A stretch of DNA of 64,000 nucleotides from positions 1 to 64,000 of the forward strand of contig WYBU01000087.1 of NCBI GenBank assembly GCA_011525745.1. Reading direction: 5' to 3'. The position numbers and the translations under genes were made by a program. How positions within the stretch are numbered: the stretch's first letter is position 1; each line of letters begins with the position of its first letter. The notes beneath the pieces were generated by a model. That model was not told the origin of the DNA, did no database searches, and saw only the letters and a program-made list of their open reading frames with translations. Of this stretch, positions 45,756 through 55,036 are shown piece after piece. The stretch comes from Planctomycetaceae bacterium. GTDB lineage: Bacteria > Planctomycetota > Phycisphaerae > UBA1845 > UTPLA1.

Positions 45756-46727
45756 ATGCCACGTTTCGCCGCAATCCTGATGTTGATCGGTCTCGCCGCG
45801 TCGGCGGGGATGTCATCCGACGGCTGCTCGTTTGAAGTGCCGACGCTGCCCGACCGGCCGGCGCCGACGATCACCGCCGAAGTCGACTCGGACAACAGCC
45901 AGCGCATTAAGCTGAGCGTGGATATCAACGGCTATCCCGAGACACGCTCGATTAACTGGGATTTCGGCGATGGCTCGCGCGCGACGGGTCTGCCCGTGGG
46001 AACAGGCGAGTCCATTACGCACACATTCGTCCGCGCCGGTCCCCTGACTGCCCAGGCCTACTTGTTCGACGGCGCCGGTCGCTCGCTGGCCACGGGGTCG
46101 TTGTCCCTGACGGTCATCCCCGCGCCGCAGCCCGGTCCCGTCTCGGGAACGCCCGACGACGCCAGCACGAACGACAACACCTCGAATGCGCCCGTGCGCG
46201 TGCGCATGCGGACGAATCAGGGGGACATTGTTCTGGAACTCGAGCCGCTCGTCGCGCCCAACACCGTCGCCAACTTCCTGCAATACGCTGATGATGGACA
46301 TTACAACAACGTCGTGTTTCATCGCGTTGTGAGCGACTTCGTCATCCAGGCCGGCGCGTTCGTCAGTCTGGGGGCCGGGGGCAACCCGCGTTTGCGCGAG
46401 TTGCAGGGACGCGCCGCGATTTCATCCGAAGCCAACAACGGCCGGTCCAATGTCCGCGGCACGATCGCCATGGCGCTGCGCGGGCAGGACGCGAACTCGG
46501 CGACGGACCAGTTCTTTATCAATGTCGTTGACAACACGTTTCTCGACACCGGCCCGCCGCCGTTCACCGTTTTCGGGCGCGTCATCGACGGGTTGGACAC
46601 GGTCGATCGCATCGCAAACGTCATGACCGAAGACGCCGTGCCGGTGGAATTAAACGACGGTTTCGCAACCACGTTCGACGACGTTCCCGTCAGCGACGTA
46701 ACGATCCTCACGGTTGTGCGAGAATGA
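45756..46727 (+). CDS. Exported PKD-domain cyclophilin-type peptidyl-prolyl isomerase
   Basis: The 323-residue protein has a signal peptide and a possible lipidation Cys (SSDGC). A PKD/Ig-like domain follows (INWDFGDGSRATGL, THTFVRAG, about residues 35-125), then a short linker and a cyclophilin domain from ~145. Cyclophilin motifs are VANFLQYADDGHYNNVVFHRVV, FVIQAGAF, IAMAL and NSATDQFFINV, with FTVFGRVIDGLD near the end. It should isomerise X-Pro bonds of exported proteins. Joining of a PKD domain to cyclophilin suggests it works at the cell surface. ATG 45756 follows a possible terminated leader. Confidence 0.86.
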   Translation: MPRFAAILMLIGLAASAGMSSDGCSFEVPTLPDRPAPTITAEVDSDNSQRIKLSVDINGYPETRSINWDFGDGSRATGLPVGTGESITHTFVRAGPLTAQAYLFDGAGRSLATGSLSLTVIPAPQPGPVSGTPDDASTNDNTSNAPVRVRMRTNQGDIVLELEPLVAPNTVANFLQYADDGHYNNVVFHRVVSDFVIQAGAFVSLGAGGNPRLRELQGRAAISSEANNGRSNVRGTIAMALRGQDANSATDQFFINVVDNTFLDTGPPPFTVFGRVIDGLDTVDRIANVMTEDAVPVELNDGFATTFDDVPVSDVTILTVVRE

Positions 46728-47098
46728 CCTGAGGGGCGTCGCGTGCAGCCGGGTCTGAGCGGGCGGCCGGGCACGCCCGGGTTGATCGGGTGACATAAGC
46801 GATCAAAAAGGGGATGCAAGGGCCGCCGGCGTGTGCGCGAGAGACTGCTCATCCGGACTTTGCGCGTTCCTGTCGCTTGTTCCTTTGCGGCGCCCGGTCC
46901 TGCAACCGCACAATCCAAGCCATTTCTGATCGTTGGAATCCGCCGGCCGTCACGATAGACTGAGGCAACGGGCGGTTCGCGCCGGATCGAGTCTCGTTCG
47001 AAAAACTGTTGGTCTGTGTCGCAATCGAACGTGGCCTCGCCACGGTCCGATGAACGCAACGCCGGCCGCAACACGACGCCCGCCTCGGAGAACACGGC
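46728..47098. other. Intergenic spacer, nothing recognised
   Basis: These 371 bases contain only a small GC hairpin (ccgggc-acg-cccgg near 46768) without a T tract. No gene or RNA is recognised. Confidence 0.35.
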
Positions 47099-49132
47099 AT
47101 GTCCCAACCCACGGTTCTTCCTTTATCGATCTTCCGCTGTGCGACTGCTTCGCTTGCCGCACTATTGACCGCGGCCTGTGCGCTGCCGGCCGCCGCCGCG
47201 GCGCGCGACGACGACGTCCGTGCGCGGCTGGCCAACGTCGGCGATGCCCAGAAGTACGACGCCGACGTGGTGGTCGTGCTGGACGAGACCGACGTAACCG
47301 TGCGTCCCAACGGCATCGGTGAAGCGCGCACTCGCCGTATCGTCAAGGTGCTGCGCGACGGCGGCGTTCGCAACCAGTCGGTGCATCGCTTCGACTTCGA
47401 TCCCACGACCAACACGCTGGAACTGAAGCGCGTCCGCGTGCATCGCGCCGACGGCGCGACGGTCGATGTGCCGGTCGCGTCGGCGGTGCAGCAGCCCGAG
47501 CCGCAGTGGGGCATCTACTGGGGCAGCCGCCAGCTCATGGTTTCGGTCCCGCGGCTGAGCATCGGCGACGCGGTCGAAACGGAATTCGTGAAGACCGGCT
47601 TCAACGTCGCCTACCTGCGAAGCGAAGCGGCCGGCGCCGTCGATGCCGGCGGACCATCGCTCGAACCGCCGATGCCCGGCCACTGGTATGACGAAGTCAA
47701 CTTTTATTCGAGCGTTCCGATCATCGAAAAGCGCTATGTTGTGCGCATGCCGAAGGACAAGCCGCTGCAATTCGAGGTGTACAACGGCGAGGTGCGCACC
47801 GCGGTGACGTTCGAGGGCACGCACGTGGTTTACACGTTCGAGAAGCGCGACATCATGCCGTTCAAAGGCGAGCCGCACATGCCCTCGGCGCGCGACACCG
47901 AGTGCAAGCTGGTGCTGGCGACGCTGGAGGACTGGAAGAAGAAGAGCCGCTGGTTCCACGAGAAGAACGAGCCGAGCTTCGCCGTCGATGACGACATCCG
48001 CGCCCGGACGCGCGCGATCATCGCGTCGTGCCGGTCGGATGAAGAGAAGATCACGGCGCTGAATCACTGGGTGGCCGAAAACATCCGCTACATCGGCACC
48101 AGCCGCGGCGCCTGCGAGGGATACACGACGCACGCGGTGACCGAGACTTTCCGCGACCGCGGCGGCGTCTGCAAGGACAAGGCCGGCATGTTGGTGGCGA
48201 TGCTGCGAGAGGCGGGCTTCGATTCGTACATCGTCATGACACAGGCCGGCACCGACGTGGCGCCGATTCCGGCCGATCAGTTCAATCACGCGGTCACGTG
48301 CATTCGCAAGCCCGACGGGTCGTTCCGACTGCTCGATCCGACCTGGATGCCGAAAAGCCGCGAAAACTGGTCGAGCGCCGAGCAGCTTCAATACGTCGTG
48401 TATGGAACGCCGCAGGGCGAGGAGCTGACGCGCTCGCCTTACAGCGGGCCGGAGGAGAACTGCCTGACCTGGGAAGCGCGTTCGCGGCTGGCCGACGACA
48501 ACAGCCTGAACGGATCGCTCAGCTTCACGGCCGAGGGCGCGCCCGAAACGGCGTTGCGCCGGTCGCTGGCGCGATTCCGACCGCAGCAGCGCAGCGACTT
48601 TTTCGACGACACGTTCGGCGCGCTGGCGGCCAACGCGCTGCTGCGCAACACGCAGGCGATGGATGCGGTCGACTTCAGCGGCCCGCTTGGCGGGCGCTTT
48701 GATTTCGCGGCGGCCCATTACGCGCTGGGTGACGGCGAGCGGCGCGTCGTCTCGCTGCCGATGCTGCGGCTGGCCTGCGGTACGGTGTTGTCCGACCTGA
48801 TCAACGCGGCATCGGCCGAAACGCGCAAGTACCCGTTGCGCCTGCGGTCGACGCGGCGCGTCGTGTTGACCGAGTCGATCGCGCTGCCGCGCGGCTGGAC
48901 GGCGTCGGACGGACTGCGCGAAGCCGTTCGGCTGGATGGGCCGGCCGCCGCGGTGCGGTTCGAAATGAGCAAGTCCGGCGACGGGCTGCGTTACGAGTGT
49001 CAGGTCGATCTGAAGAAGCATGTCGTGCCGAGCGAGGATTACGCCGGCTTCCGTGGCGCGATGAAAGCGCTGGAGGAAATCGGCAAGTACTGGGTCAAAG
49101 TCACGGCCGACACGACCAGCGCGAAGCTTTGA
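47099..49132 (+). CDS. Exported DUF3857/transglutaminase-like protein
   Basis: A 677-residue protein with a signal peptide (CATASLAALLTAACALPAAAA). An N-terminal beta-rich DUF3857 domain (DVVVVLDETDVTVRPNGIGEA) is followed by a transglutaminase core near residues 320-420. The catalytic Cys is in DRGGVCKDKAGMLVAMLREA, His in FNHAVTCI and Asp in FRLLDPTW, so the triad is complete. A C-terminal beta domain follows. Such proteins are common in Bacteroidota and Planctomycetota and may be peptide-modifying enzymes or proteases at the surface. A paralogue follows after 282 bases. Confidence 0.87.
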   Translation: MSQPTVLPLSIFRCATASLAALLTAACALPAAAAARDDDVRARLANVGDAQKYDADVVVVLDETDVTVRPNGIGEARTRRIVKVLRDGGVRNQSVHRFDFDPTTNTLELKRVRVHRADGATVDVPVASAVQQPEPQWGIYWGSRQLMVSVPRLSIGDAVETEFVKTGFNVAYLRSEAAGAVDAGGPSLEPPMPGHWYDEVNFYSSVPIIEKRYVVRMPKDKPLQFEVYNGEVRTAVTFEGTHVVYTFEKRDIMPFKGEPHMPSARDTECKLVLATLEDWKKKSRWFHEKNEPSFAVDDDIRARTRAIIASCRSDEEKITALNHWVAENIRYIGTSRGACEGYTTHAVTETFRDRGGVCKDKAGMLVAMLREAGFDSYIVMTQAGTDVAPIPADQFNHAVTCIRKPDGSFRLLDPTWMPKSRENWSSAEQLQYVVYGTPQGEELTRSPYSGPEENCLTWEARSRLADDNSLNGSLSFTAEGAPETALRRSLARFRPQQRSDFFDDTFGALAANALLRNTQAMDAVDFSGPLGGRFDFAAAHYALGDGERRVVSLPMLRLACGTVLSDLINAASAETRKYPLRLRSTRRVVLTESIALPRGWTASDGLREAVRLDGPAAAVRFEMSKSGDGLRYECQVDLKKHVVPSEDYAGFRGAMKALEEIGKYWVKVTADTTSAKL

Positions 49133-49330
49133 AAATCGAAATGAAACGCCGGAACGTCGAAACGTCAGAGGAAAGACACGACGGGAAGACGAGCGTACGC
49201 GGGGAAGCACAGCGCGACGGGACGACGACGCGACGAAGGCGTTCGAGATTTCAGATATCCAATATCAGAGTCGAGAAATTCGATTCGAGATTCGAGATCC
49301 CGATCCGAGATCGGACAATTGACAACTGAG
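49133..49330. repeat. Low-complexity intergenic repeat, same family as 3898-4177
   Basis: It has gaaatgaaacgccggaacgtc, gatttcagatatccaata and repeated gattcgagat words, then gacaactgag, in nearly the same order as the spacer at 3928-4075. No gene is visible. Confidence 0.5.
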
Positions 49331-49414
49331 AACCGGTGAATGACAGCCGACAACAGCCCCGGCCGACGGCTGACGGCTCCCCCCGATGGTTCGCGGGGGG
49401 CACGCGCGGATGGA

Positions 49415-51310
49415 ATGGAGCTATGGATGTTGCGTTTTTCCAGACAGCAACGGTGGTCCTTATTCGTTTGCCTGCTCGCCGTGGGCGCGGTGAAGACGCG
49501 GGGGGCGGCTGCGCAGGATGCCGCGGAGACGCCGGATGCCGTTATCGAGCGATGGGACCAGCGCTGGACCGTTCGTGACGACGGCTCGCGCGAGTATTAC
49601 GAACTCAAGCATGTGCGCCTGAATCACGACCGGGCCTACGGCGATTTCGCCGATCCGCGCATCACGTACATCAAGGGCGTCGATGCCGTCGAGGTGCTCG
49701 TCGCACGCGTGAAGCGACCCGACGGCACGTACGTCGAGACGCCGGACTATTCAAAGAACGAGGTAGCCGCGTTCGGCGCGGCGGGCTGGCCGGCATTTGC
49801 CGACGTGCGGCAGCTTGTGCTGACAATGAGCGGCATCGAGCCGGGCTGCGTCGTGGAACTGGCGTACAAAATTACGTCGCCGTCCGGCGCCCGCAAGGGA
49901 TTGTGTATCGACGTGCCCGTGGCCGATCGCTATCCGATCCGGCAGCGCGGCATCGACTTCCGCGTCCCGCACGATACGTTTGTTCATTCGCGCCTGTTGC
50001 CTGCCGCGGCCGGTGAGTCTGGGTCCAGTCTGGAGTATCAGCAGGACGCCGATCGCAAGAAGGAGTTTGTGTACGCTCTTCGCGATCTGCCCGGCGTCAT
50101 CGACGAGCCTCAATCGGTTCCACGGACGCATCTCACCGGGCGTGTCTGTGCCAGCACCTGGAAGTCGCCCGACGAGTGGCTGGCCGACCTGCTCGGCCGG
50201 ATCGAGTCGGCCGCCGATCGCAACGATCTGGTCAGCGCGCTGGCGGGCGAATGGACGAAGGATCGCGCCGACGCGGGCGACAAGCTGCGCGCGATTCAGG
50301 AGAAACTGGCGGCCACGTTCAATTTCGTCGATTTCAACGCGGCATGGCGACCCGAGAAACCGCGGTCCGCCTCCGCCGTGCTCGACTGCAACTACGGCCT
50401 GCCCGAGGAAGCGTCGGCGGCGCTGCTGGCGATGGCACGCGCGGCGGGCGTGGCAGCGCGGCCGGCGGTGCTCGTTTCAGACGATGTCTGGCAGAATGGG
50501 ACGCCGCAGGACGGTTTTTCGGCGGCGCATGTCGTGTTGATCGGACCGGTGGATGAGCCGCAGATGTGGCATCCGCGCAACGGAAGACTGACCTGCGCCG
50601 AGTGGGGCGGTCACGCGCTGTTGTCACAGGAGCAGGGCAAGCTCCACCGCCTCGAGCTGAAGCGTTGGACCAGCGCCGACGCCAGCGTGTGCGACGTGCG
50701 CGGCCGGATCAGCGTGAACGCATCGGGCGACTGGAGCGGCAGGCTGTCGCTGCGAGCGAGCGGGTTGTTCTGCTCCGATGAGTCGTTGCGCACCGCCGAT
50801 CAGCAGCGCGGTCGCGTTGAGGCGCTCGTGCGGCGCGTGTTGCCGGACGCGAAGATCACGTCGCACAGCGTGACGCGTCTGACGCCGGACGAGTTCGCGG
50901 CCAACGCCGACGTGGCGTCGTCGCGCGCGGTCGAGACGATTGAGGGCATCCGCCGCCTGTTGCTGGCGCAGGATGGACCGGCTTCGGCCGACGTGGGCAT
51001 GCCGCTGGGACGCGGCGTGCGGCGGACGCCGGTTCGGCTGAAGGGGGCGTTCGGCGAGCGCGTCGAGCTGACGATCGAGTGGCCGGCCGAGTGGAAGACG
51101 ATCGCGCGGCCGATCGCGCTGCCGGCGGCATCGGGCGCCTGGGGCCGCGTCGAACAGACGCTCACCGAGGTGACACACGGCGTCACGCTGTCGCGGCACG
51201 TGCGGGTCGATTCGCGCGACGTGCCCGCGAATGACTTCACGGCACTCCGCGCGGCGATCAACGAGCTGCGAACCGAGGCGGCGCGATGCGTAGCGTGGAA
51301 GGCCGAATGA
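49415..51310 (+). CDS. Exported DUF3857 protein with altered transglutaminase-like site
   Basis: This is a 631-residue paralogue of the preceding gene. It has a signal peptide (WSLFVCLLAVGAVKT ... AAAQ), an N-terminal DUF3857 domain (WTVRDDGSREYYELKHVRLN; RITYIKGVDAVEVL), and a transglutaminase-like part near residues 300-400. The presumed Cys is in LDCNYGLPEEASAALLAMAR and the His in GFSAAHVVLI, but the expected acid position reads MWHPRNG, His instead of Asp. The triad may therefore be incomplete. ATG 49415 is used because it starts the signal; ATG 49340 is in frame upstream. It is probably co-expressed with its neighbour. Confidence 0.78.
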   Translation: MELWMLRFSRQQRWSLFVCLLAVGAVKTRGAAAQDAAETPDAVIERWDQRWTVRDDGSREYYELKHVRLNHDRAYGDFADPRITYIKGVDAVEVLVARVKRPDGTYVETPDYSKNEVAAFGAAGWPAFADVRQLVLTMSGIEPGCVVELAYKITSPSGARKGLCIDVPVADRYPIRQRGIDFRVPHDTFVHSRLLPAAAGESGSSLEYQQDADRKKEFVYALRDLPGVIDEPQSVPRTHLTGRVCASTWKSPDEWLADLLGRIESAADRNDLVSALAGEWTKDRADAGDKLRAIQEKLAATFNFVDFNAAWRPEKPRSASAVLDCNYGLPEEASAALLAMARAAGVAARPAVLVSDDVWQNGTPQDGFSAAHVVLIGPVDEPQMWHPRNGRLTCAEWGGHALLSQEQGKLHRLELKRWTSADASVCDVRGRISVNASGDWSGRLSLRASGLFCSDESLRTADQQRGRVEALVRRVLPDAKITSHSVTRLTPDEFAANADVASSRAVETIEGIRRLLLAQDGPASADVGMPLGRGVRRTPVRLKGAFGERVELTIEWPAEWKTIARPIALPAASGAWGRVEQTLTEVTHGVTLSRHVRVDSRDVPANDFTALRAAINELRTEAARCVAWKAE

Positions 51311-51461
51311 CGATGCGCCGCGATCTTGACCATGTCGAGTTTTCGCGCGGCACGGTCTTGTAGCCCGAGGGGCACATCGGCGAGCGCTTGGCCAGGTTGA
51401 AATCGAACGTGCGTAACCGACGATGAGTCGCTCAAGTTGTTTGTGCTCGCGCCCCCACGAT

Positions 51462-52202
51462 TCATGTGGCACGGTCGATCGCGGCGCGAAGTTCAGATAG
51501 CATCTGAACGTCAAGCCGATCCTCGCCTGCGCGTCGGCACGCGCTGTGCAACTGATGGCAGTCCGTTGCCGCTACGATCGTCGCCGCGTTGTGCGGTCGT
51601 ATGCCTCCGCAAGGCAGGATTTCGATTTTCCCCGCGGCGCGGTCGTTCAGGCGGGCCAGCAACTCCAGTGCATCGGCATCGTCGACACGCCGGGCGCGGC
51701 CCGACGTCAGAATCCGCGCAAAGCCCAAGTCAAACAGCCGTTCGAGGGCCTCCAGAGGATCCGGCGTGAGGTCGAAGGCGCGGTGAAATACCGCCGCGCG
51801 GCCGGCGCAGCGCTCGATCAACATGCGACAATGCGACTCGTGAACTCGACCTTGCCCGTCGAGCGCGCCGACAACAATGCCGTCCACGCCCAGCGACACC
51901 GCCGCGGCCGCTTCGTCGGCGATGCGGGCGATGTCCTCGGCCGAGTATCGAAAGTCACCCGCGAACGGAACGTCCAAACCTGCATCGGGAACCCTGCCGG
52001 CCGTGTGTGGCCGAATGAGGATCATCAACGGCACGTGAGCGGCCGCGCGCACGGCGGAGAGCGTCTCCGCATCGGGTGTGAACCCGCCGGCGGCCAGGTT
52101 GCGCGATAGCTCGATCCGGTCGGCGCCGTACCGCTCCGCGGCCCGCGCATCGTCGACTGAGTCGACGGCGATTTCGAGCAGGACCCGGCGCGTGGCTTCC
52201 AT
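51462..52202 (-). CDS. cutC: CutC family protein
   Basis: The 246-residue TIM-barrel protein matches CutC along its length. It has LLEIAVDSVDDARAAERYGADRIELSRNLAAGGFTPD at the start, then PLMILIRPHTAG, DFRYSAEDIARIADEA, GVDGIVVGALDGQGRV, FHRAFDLTPDPLEALERL, ILTSGRA and ILPCGGIRPHNAA. CutC was first linked to copper tolerance; its biochemical role is still unclear. ATG 52202 has a GGGGA-type ribosome site. A very long in-frame extension upstream on this strand is antisense to the ABC and cytochrome genes and is not coding. Confidence 0.93.
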   Translation of the reverse strand: MEATRRVLLEIAVDSVDDARAAERYGADRIELSRNLAAGGFTPDAETLSAVRAAAHVPLMILIRPHTAGRVPDAGLDVPFAGDFRYSAEDIARIADEAAAAVSLGVDGIVVGALDGQGRVHESHCRMLIERCAGRAAVFHRAFDLTPDPLEALERLFDLGFARILTSGRARRVDDADALELLARLNDRAAGKIEILPCGGIRPHNAATIVAATDCHQLHSACRRAGEDRLDVQMLSELRAAIDRAT

Positions 52203-52340
52203 TCCCCGGAGATTATCGCGAGAACCCGGTTGCGTTGCATCGGCGGCGCATGACACACCGTACACACGCTGCGTCGATCGCACCGCACCGGAAGCTCCGC
52301 CGTTACGAACGAATCCTCCGCGCGGTAACATCTCGTGCAA

Positions 52341-53069
52341 ATGTCGATCCGCATCGATCATGTCAGCAAGTCCTACGGTTCGTTCAAGGCGGTCAACGAC
52401 CTGACGCTGGACGCTCCACCCGGCTGCGTGCTGGCGTTCCTGGGACCAAACGGGGCGGGCAAGACCACGACGATCAAGATGATCACCGGGCTGTTGCAGC
52501 CGGACGCCGGCGTCATTGAAGTTTGCGGCCATCGCATGGGGCGAGATGGTCAGGTCGCCCGGGCGCAACTGTCCTATGTGCCCGATCAACCGTTCCTGTA
52601 CGAAAAGCTCAGCGGGCGCGAGTTTCTGGACTTCGTCGCGCGGATGTACCGGCTGGAGCCGGTCATGGCCCGACGCAAGGCCGATGCACTGATCGAGCGG
52701 CTCGATATCGTTCGGTTCGTCGATCAGCTTGCGGAAGGCTATTCGCACGGCATGAAACAGCGGGTCGTGCTTGCGGCGGCGCTGCTGCACGATCCGCAGG
52801 TGCTGGTTGTGGATGAGCCGATGGTGGGACTCGATCCGCGCACCGTGAGAACGGTCAAGGAGCTGTTCCGCGAGCGCGCCGCGGCCGGCCGGACGGTCTT
52901 CATGAGTACACACACGCTGGATATTGCCGAGTCGTCGGCCGACCGCATCGCGATCATCCATCGTGGACGGCTCGTCGCCGAAGGAACACTGGCTTCGCTG
53001 CGCGAGCAGGCGTCGCACAGCGCAAGGCTCGAAGACATTTTCCTGCAATTGACCGAGACACCGGAATAG
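52341..53069 (+). CDS. ABC transporter ATP-binding protein
   Basis: A 242-residue nucleotide-binding subunit of the ABC-2/drug or Nod-like export type. It has Walker A LGPNGAGKTTTIKM, the Q-loop YVPDQPFLYEKLSGREFL, a signature YSHGMKQRVVLAAALLHDP (diverged from LSGGQ), Walker B VLVVDEPMVGLDP and the switch His in STHTLDIAE. No permease gene is next to it, so the partner is unknown and must be encoded elsewhere. ATG 52341 is preferred to a GTG six bases earlier. It is read divergently from cutC. Confidence 0.92.
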   Translation: MSIRIDHVSKSYGSFKAVNDLTLDAPPGCVLAFLGPNGAGKTTTIKMITGLLQPDAGVIEVCGHRMGRDGQVARAQLSYVPDQPFLYEKLSGREFLDFVARMYRLEPVMARRKADALIERLDIVRFVDQLAEGYSHGMKQRVVLAAALLHDPQVLVVDEPMVGLDPRTVRTVKELFRERAAAGRTVFMSTHTLDIAESSADRIAIIHRGRLVAEGTLASLREQASHSARLEDIFLQLTETPE

Positions 53070-53120
53070 CGTGACGCGGGAGAAGTCCGCCGACAACCCG
53101 TGATCGCGAGGGATTCGATC

Positions 53121-53624
53121 ATGTTCAAACGATACGCAACGGCGTGCATCGTGCTGGCCGGGCTTGGGATCGTTCAGGGCTGCGTCGATGCCAGGGCGCG
53201 GCAGCAACGTGAAGCGAAGTTGGCCGACACGGGCCGGCCGGCGCTGCATACGATTCACAATGACCGGCTTCACGAACTGATGGAGGAACTGAACCGTCGG
53301 CGCTTCGCCCGAATGCCGCAGGAGCTGGATGCCGGCATCGACCGGCGGACAGCGGCGCGAAATATTGCTCGATCGGCGGCCGCGCTGGCGGAAACGGCCG
53401 GCTACATCCCGGAATCGCTGGCGGATTCGGACCTGTCCGAGGAAGAACGGGCGGTCTTCATTCGACTGGCGCACAAGTTGCACGAACAGTCCCTGGCCCT
53501 TCAACGTCGGGCAGAAGCGATGGAGCTTGATTCGGTTCCGAATGAACTTGAGGCGATCACAGCCACGTGCAACGCATGTCACTCGGCTTTCCGGCAGGTT
53601 GCCGGTGAAAGCGTCGGGCGGTGA
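53121..53624 (+). CDS. Monohaem c'-like cytochrome lipoprotein
   Basis: A 167-residue protein with a hydrophobic start and a lipobox (GIVQGC) near residue 22. It is almost wholly helical (LHELMEELNRRRF; SEEERAVFIRLAHKLHEQSL; LQRRAEAMELDSVPNELEA) and ends with a single C-terminal haem site TCNACHSAFR. A four-helix bundle with haem at the C-terminus is the layout of cytochrome c' / c556. Such proteins bind NO or carry electrons in the periplasm. ATG 53121 gives the lipoprotein signal. It follows the ABC gene closely and may share its promoter. Confidence 0.78.
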   Translation: MFKRYATACIVLAGLGIVQGCVDARARQQREAKLADTGRPALHTIHNDRLHELMEELNRRRFARMPQELDAGIDRRTAARNIARSAAALAETAGYIPESLADSDLSEEERAVFIRLAHKLHEQSLALQRRAEAMELDSVPNELEAITATCNACHSAFRQVAGESVGR

Positions 53625-53889
53625 AAAAGCCCTGCCGGTTGGAAGGCTCCAGAAGGTCTTGCCATCCGGGATGTTGGAGCGGCACATCTCAGGATTGCCA
53701 ATGCCCTGATTATAGGACAAAGGGCCTCCATGTTTGCTACCGATAAATCGGTTGGCCCGCCGATATTCCCCTTGACGCAGTGGGGGGCGATGTTCACCAT
53801 ACGGGCTTTCACAGCCGGGAGTCGCTCGCGGCAGGCCGTGATCGCGGCTCAACGCAACTGAACTCATAGGCCAACAAGGAGAACCGTAG

Positions 53890-54852
53890 ATGTCGGCAAA
53901 ACTCATGCGTGCAGGGATGATCGCAGTGTTTGCATGCTCGACTCAGATCGCATTCGGTCAGAACGGCAACGGGTCAACAACGACCACAACGGAAACGACG
54001 ACCACGGAAACCGGCGGAACGCAGGTCAAGACGCTGAAGTTTGTCGAGAAGAAGTTCGAGGTTCCCTATCTGACCCTCGAAACCGAGACGATTTCGATCG
54101 ATCATACCGAGTATCACGGCGTGGATGACTTCTTCAACGTGCGCGAGGCCAATCCAAACGTCCGCGCCGGCCAGTGGCAGCTTGAGACGCGTACCGCCTG
54201 GTCGACCTACCGAGGCGGGCGCATGGATGACGATTTCACCGTCTCCCCGAGCATCAAGTACGGCATCACCGATGACGTGTTCGCGGAGCTTGAAGTGCTG
54301 CCGCTGAACTTCGGCGACGGCTCAAACATCGCCGATCGCGAAGACCTCGACTACGGCCAGGGCGAGACCAATCTGAAGGTGTTCTGGCGGTTCATGCGCG
54401 AGCAGGACCTGATGCCGGCGATGGCGCTGTCGGCCGAGATGCGCGTGCCCACGGGCTGCAACTCGTCCAAGGTGGATGGCACGCTGAATCTGCACATGAC
54501 CAAGCACATTGCCTCGCAGCTTCGATTTCATATGCTGGGCTTCATCAAGACGGCCAACGGCGCCCGCGGCGACTTCGATCATCCGTCGATCGGCGACCGG
54601 CGGCATTTCCAGTGGGGCGTCGGGCCTGGATTCGACTATTCGCTCGACGATCGCAACCTGCTGGTGTTCAACTACCTGAATCGCAGTGACGACTACTACG
54701 GCCACCAGAACAACAATCTGCTGGAGTTGGGCTGGGTCCACCACCTGGCCGACAATCAACAACTGATGCTGGCCGCGACGGCTGAGGTGCATCCGGACGA
54801 AACCACGAGTGCACACTGGACAGGCAAAGTCCAGTATTCGATCGCGTGGTAA
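53890..54852 (+). CDS. Putative outer-membrane barrel protein
   Basis: A 320-residue protein with a signal peptide (AVFACSTQIAFGQ), a Thr/Glu-rich low-complexity linker (TTTTETTTTETGG) and then alternating beta-strands ending in the aromatic pattern GKVQYSIAW. This is typical of a small outer-membrane barrel of the 'transporter/MetA-pathway of phenol degradation' type. No substrate can be inferred. AAGGAG eight bases before ATG 53890 is a strong ribosome site, and a strong terminator follows, so it is a separate, probably well-expressed unit. Confidence 0.68.
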   Translation: MSAKLMRAGMIAVFACSTQIAFGQNGNGSTTTTTETTTTETGGTQVKTLKFVEKKFEVPYLTLETETISIDHTEYHGVDDFFNVREANPNVRAGQWQLETRTAWSTYRGGRMDDDFTVSPSIKYGITDDVFAELEVLPLNFGDGSNIADREDLDYGQGETNLKVFWRFMREQDLMPAMALSAEMRVPTGCNSSKVDGTLNLHMTKHIASQLRFHMLGFIKTANGARGDFDHPSIGDRRHFQWGVGPGFDYSLDDRNLLVFNYLNRSDDYYGHQNNNLLELGWVHHLADNQQLMLAATAEVHPDETTSAHWTGKVQYSIAW

Positions 54853-54923
54853 GCCGCTTCGAGCTTGAGCGAGGTGGCGCTGCCGCGGCGAGTGGAAGCC
54901 GACAAGTTGCTATGCAACGAATG

Positions 54924-54963
54924 AACGACCGTCGGGGCGAACCGTCCCGACGGTCGTTTCCTT
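54924..54963 (+). terminator. Intrinsic terminator after the outer-membrane protein gene
   Basis: aacgaccgtcggg (54924-54936) and cccgacggtcgtt (54946-54958) form a perfect 13-bp stem with a nine-base loop, followed by a T-rich run (tttcctt). Confidence 0.85.
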
Positions 54964-55036
54964 CTCGCAACCCTTTGGCGATCGTATACGCGCCGGTCTG
55001 GCCAACATCCGATAATCACGTACGTGCAGGTGTTGG

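Noticed and set aside
47162-49210. A 682-codon open frame antisense to the first DUF3857 gene
   Set aside because: Same composition effect; the plus-strand gene has a signal peptide and a complete catalytic triad.
52203-53906. An extension of cutC to 814 codons
   Set aside because: CutC homology starts exactly at ATG 52202 with a ribosome site. The extension is antisense to the ABC ATPase and the haem lipoprotein.
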